A stretch of DNA of 64,000 nucleotides from contig NC_051099.1 of assembly GCF_901709675.1 (NCBI RefSeq), positions 7,440,001 to 7,504,000 on the forward strand, read 5' to 3'. The notes beneath the pieces were generated by a model, which was given only the letters and a program-made list of their open reading frames with translations, had not been told where the DNA came from and made no database searches. This stretch comes from Syngnathus acus (taxonomy: Eukaryota > Chordata > Actinopteri > Syngnathiformes > Syngnathidae). A program made the position numbers and the translations under genes. Of the stretch, positions 55,761 through 64,000 are shown one piece after another; within the stretch, counting starts at the first letter, position 1, and every line of letters starts with the position of its first letter.

Positions 55761-56788
55761 ATTGGTGCCAGGAAAAAGTGGGTCACTCAATAGACGTTTT
55801 GAATTTGTGGTGCGACTTCAAAAAGTAAGAAATGCTTCACAAAACAAGTAAAAAAAAAAAAAGACAACAAATACATCCCTCAGTAGCGAAGGTTTGCATC
55901 CTCGCCTCTTGTGTCTGTGGCCTTTCAACAAGGGATCGGAGTTGTGCTGTGAATGGACATGAGTAATTTGCATGCTTGACTGCTGCTCATATTAATAACT
56001 AAGGCATGTTTTTGACAAAAACCTTGTCAAATAGAGGGCAAGGTGAGCCAGAGGACTGACTACCACATGATACTCCCAACAGGCCGACAATATCCGAGGA
56101 TAAAACCCTACTATCCAAACAATGTGAAGAAAAGGATCTCCTTTGTTGTTGTGAACTTTGATGAACAGAAATGACGTCTTCCATTCCTCCAAAGTAGGCC
56201 ACAGTGCAAATGTCTAATGTTTCTTTCGAGCAAACTGTCCTGGTGAACCTTTTTTGATCGTTCACCTCATCTTAGGGGTAGTGAAGTGCATCCATTTTAA
56301 AGCATATGCAGTACAGTATATTTTACGATTCCTTTTCCTCGCCTAGCCTGGCCAACTTTGCAAGTCAGCTGTTGCCAGAGTGTGGCGCCTCTCCTTTGCA
56401 TGTCACACATAGCTCTAATGCGGTGTGATCGGCTCGCGCAGCGCTGCCATGCCCCGCCCGACTGCCTGTAGTGTGACAGAGGGGGCCGGTAACACGCTGT
56501 CAATACAAGGCAAGATGGAGGGGTTGGGGCAGCTGGGGGAGCAGCAGATTTGGATTTTCCGCTCTCAGCTGGATGCCTTGTTGTGAGCAGTTCCTCTGGA
56601 CACATGTAAACATGGAGGATACAGGATCCAAATTTCTCATTTCCTGCTCCTAGCGTGAAATTAGCATTAAAATACTAAAGTGGGAACATGATGCCTGACT
56701 TGGAGCTCCCAAAAAAAGTGAGCTGCTTATCTCAAAAGACTTAAGTTGAAATGCATTTAAATTTATGCTACATTGAATAGGATAAAAG

Positions 56789-56850
<62 letters not shown>

Positions 56851-56851
56851 G

Positions 56852-56890
<39 letters not shown>

Positions 56891-57066
56891 AACTTTTTGG
56901 CAGTAGTTTCAAAGATGGATGGATGGATGGATGATGGATGGATGGATGGATGGATGGATGGATGGATGGATGGATGGATGGATGGATGGATGGATGGATG
57001 GATGGATGGATGGATGGATGGATGGATGGATGGATGGACGGACGGGCGGACGGATGGACGGATGGA
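56789..57066. repeat. Compound microsatellite: (TA)n, (GA)n, (GGAT)n
   Basis: (TA)n at about 56789-56847, (GA)n at about 56855-56888, then (GGAT)n/(ATGG)n at about 56914-57066, decaying into GGAC variants at the end. Long minus-strand poly-His-Pro-Ser and poly-Ser-Leu frames here are repeat artefacts. Confidence 0.97.
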
Positions 57067-60000
57067 TGCAAAATAAATCAAACTGGTGTGCAAATGACTT
57101 TCTGAGCCACTTTCTGTACCTAATGAAATGTCTTCCCATTATCATTTAGAACAAAACAAAAGGTCATAAAATTCAAATCACCCCCAGAGGTGAGGAACAT
57201 GGACGGGGTTAGAGTGTGACGCTTCCCTCGGCTGGCCAACAAAAGTTGAAACATGACACTCATAATAGAAGCATTCAGAATCTCATTTGATTATCCTCCC
57301 ACAGTCGATATAAAACAAAATGGACAAAGCCTGCTTTGGTTTGTGTATTGTACATGATGACGACAAGTTGGTGACTTCTGCACCGGTGAAGGCCACGAGG
57401 AGCCAACTGAAATGAGAACTATTAGCGTATTGCAGCTGGTGTCTGCAGAGAGGCGTGGGGAAGGCCCTGCCGGCTTGGGGGCAGGGTCTGCTGGAAATTG
57501 GGGTGTCAGGGAGGTCGCAGCCATGGCGACGGTTCCTGGAGGAAGTAAACAGATGTCCACAAGCTGGCGAGACAAGCAGTATGGGCGGTGAGGACGCTGA
57601 GAGCCAGTTGGACATCCAGAGACACAAGCAGGCTTGGAGACAGCTTGAACTGACTGACAACCTAAGTTGCTAATGCTATATCCAGGATATAGCTAGCCAA
57701 TTGTATTTGTTCACTTCCATGGCGCTCATCATACCAGATGTGTCTTTTAAAGATCTAAACACATTTACAGCCCGATCCTAATTTCCGTCCTTTTATATTT
57801 ATTCCCAGCCTTTCGTGACCACATGAAATAATACGACAGTGAGGATGATGCGCTGAGAAAGCTTCCATCTCAGCAGTCCCAACACATTTCATCATCGTCT
57901 CCCTTAAAGCTCACTTCAGCGTTCTGCGGCGTCACCGCGGCAGTCTCCAGGAAACAAACTAAAGCAGTGCCGTCGATTTGAATCCCGCAGCATAATGCCG
58001 ACTCGGCGCGAAGGGCAGGAAGGCCACGCAGGCGTTGTTGTATCCATCAACACTTGGTGTCACCATGACCTTGAGGAAGGCATTCGAAAGCTAGACGCTG
58101 TGAGGCTCGCTTACATGCTGGCGCCGACTTCAAGTCCTCGAACGAAAAGGGACGAACATGCTTGTGACAAAGTTAATATTTTCGCTGAGTGACATCTTGG
58201 TTTATTGCAACTAGCCTTCAGTTGAGTGCAACCCTCTGCCAAGCCTGAAGGTTCAGTGGCCATATCTACATACTGCTTGTGTTTCAATTGTGGTTATCAA
58301 CGTTCATGACTCACTGGGAATAAAAATCCTGGATCCACCAAAATCTCGAATGAGCTCATGCCTCCTCAAAGTTTTGCAATCGGTGAATAGTGAAGTGCAT
58401 ACTCAATACAAATAAGATTCGACGGAACTTCTATCTTCACAATAAATAACAATAAATGACTGTGATACATCATGACAGACTATAGTGGATTTCTAGGAAA
58501 TGAAGATCTCTGTGGCTCTCCCGTAAAGCCAGCAGTAAATAAAACCTCATCAGTTACCATGGAAGCTTATTCACAGCCGGAAAACCCTTGAGAGGATTAT
58601 TAGGAGACTACTCAGCGGCAGTAAATGCAGGAAAAGATGGAGGCAACAAAGGATGAGGTCGTGTGATTAGTAGTTTATTAGGAAGCTTCCTAGTCATCCA
58701 CACCGTTGCTGAATCATCAGCGTGTCTCACTCTCTTTCTTTGTTTTTATGTCTACTCCATTGTTCGCCATCATTCCGAGAATGCTCGTGAGTCACTCCTC
58801 CTGTATGTGGGAGGCTTTAGAATATGGTGGATGGATAAGAGCTAACAGGAGGATTGTACTGTAGGTGGTTATGTCTTGGAGGATAAGTTAGACTTAAGCT
58901 GAGGATCACCCAAAAAAATAAAGTAAATCATGACCAGACTTTTCTGTCTGCTCTTTGTGGGGAGTCGGTGCCTGTGCCATCGCAAGTAGCTTTGTCTGCC
59001 TGGAGGATTTTCTAATGAGGGGCTTTTTGGAGGAGGATGACAGGCCGCTCAGCTTGTCCTGTCCATGAGGAGGGGCGTTTAAAGGAAATGAGCAATGTGC
59101 TCTCTCCATGGATGCCACTAATACTACACCCTCCGCTCACCACCCGTCCTCTGATGCCATGCTGGCATCTTGGCAGCACCATTAGCAAAAGACAAGTTGC
59201 AAACTGTCATTGTGTCAAAGACTTTGAAAACCTGTAATTTAGCCATCAATGAAACCAAACTAGGCCACAACAATTAGCCTCTTTATACTAGACGCTCATC
59301 AGCCATAAGCTAAAATCTTAAATATCTTACACCGTTCCTGTCTAGGGTATGTTGTGCGCAGACGTTGATGGTATTATATATCACAAAATGACCATGTATA
59401 GTAATTTTGACAAATATAAATCAGCGATTACAACGGTAACATTATATGCAAAGGATCCATAATTCCACATTTTAATATTTTTGTCTAATGTACAATGTTC
59501 TATCATTCAAATATTACAATTTAATCTATATTTTAATGGAAATAATAATATCTAGATGAACATAATTGATGTTTTTATCTGTATTTATTTGAGACTGTTT
59601 TATGATTTGTACACTGTACAGTATGCCTTACAGTCGCAACACACATTAACGAACAAATACTGCATCCTGCTGGATAGCTATGAGATTACAACAACAACTC
59701 TTCCAAGCCTTACTTCTATCGCGATGACAGATGCAGTATATCAATAACTTCATCAGAGAAATGTTTTAACGATCATTTAAAAATATAACTGTAGGTTAGT
59801 TTCGTATTATGCACTGCATTTTAAACTTTTAAGGTTTACGTTCTTAGGGCATTAAGTAAGATATAACCAGCTCAGACTTCCTTAAGACATTTGAAAAAAT
59901 AAAAGCAATTGTACATGAGGCCATTTATTCCTTCCAAATAAAAACAGTTCAGATTACACATTTTAGGCTATTTTCATTTTATAGCCCACAAACGTAAGCA

Positions 60001-60299
60001 TCCGAAATGTTTGTTGTACATTATTGACAGTACAAAATTGTGTTTTAACTTATTTTTAATTTACATTTCTGTGGGTGAAAAGGGAATAGAGTACCGTAAG
60101 TATATAAGCTAAAATGATAATCATGATATGGTCAACATATTTTTAATTTTCGGGTCAAATGAGTGAAATTGGATCATTTCCTGTGACAGATTTTCCTTTC
60201 AATTATACAATTGTAATTTACCCGCTACTCTTAATGTGAAGGCTGATCGGATGATTGTCTCGGGTTAAAGTTTCTAACCTTAAAGCGCACCACTGCAGC
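57067..60299. other. Intergenic region between dcx and the tmem47-like gene
   Basis: No coding exon supported on either strand. It is increasingly AT-rich towards 60 kb. The dcx and tmem47-like genes are divergent across it, so shared regulatory elements are possible but nothing specific was seen. Confidence 0.5.
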
Positions 60300-60331
60300 G
60301 AGCTTGCGCGTATCCGTGCGCGTAATGGTAG

Positions 60332-64000
<3,669 letters not shown>

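Noticed and set aside
56650-57149. Long minus-strand frames rich in His-Pro-Ser and Ser-Leu, and a plus-strand Met-Asp-Gly-Trp frame
   Set aside because: They are straight translations of the (GGAT)n, (GA)n and (TA)n repeats, with no splice or family support.

Overview
This window is vertebrate nuclear DNA, most likely from a compact teleost (percomorph-type) genome. The genes are split into short exons with GT/AG borders and small introns. The proteins are closest to fish and mammalian orthologues. Intergenic DNA carries fish-type non-autonomous DNA transposons and microsatellites. The species cannot be fixed from sequence alone. No bacterial, phage, CRISPR or viral gene was seen.

Layout from left to right: a chordin-like BMP antagonist on the minus strand, running off the left edge (1-2851); spag7 on the minus strand (3747-5225); a three-exon beta-defensin on the plus strand (6020-6420); mepce, the 7SK snRNA capping enzyme, on the minus strand (10192-12525); pak3 on the plus strand (coding 24610-30036, with a probable promoter and first exon near 17.8 kb); a calpain of the CAPN5/CAPN6 type on the minus strand (33693-39592), tail to tail with pak3; dcx (doublecortin) on the minus strand (46018-54055, leader exon near 55.5 kb); and a tmem47-like gene on the plus strand (60434-62599), running off the right edge. 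All exon joins listed here were made by hand, and reading frame is kept across every join.

The order chordin-like, PAK3, calpain, DCX matches what I recall of human Xq23 (CHRDL1-PAK3-CAPN6-DCX). In this fish spag7, the defensin and mepce lie between the chordin-like gene and pak3. Two proteins disagree with the naming that synteny suggests. The chordin-like protein reads closer to CHRDL2. The calpain reads like CAPN5 and keeps the Cys-His-Asn triad that human CAPN6 has lost. Pak3 and dcx are both cytoskeletal genes of neurons; the defensin is an immune peptide; mepce and spag7 are housekeeping genes. The neighbourhood is therefore a conserved linkage block, not a functional operon.

Accessory DNA: two copies of one terminal-inverted-repeat element in opposite orientation (6833-7635 and 38219-38964), a related element (33975-34483), a hAT-like element with an 8-bp target duplication (34893-35219), another inverted-repeat element downstream of pak3 (31987-32382), a roughly 1-kb tandem duplication covering the calpain 5' region (39603-40630 and 41704-42705), and a compound microsatellite (56789-57066).
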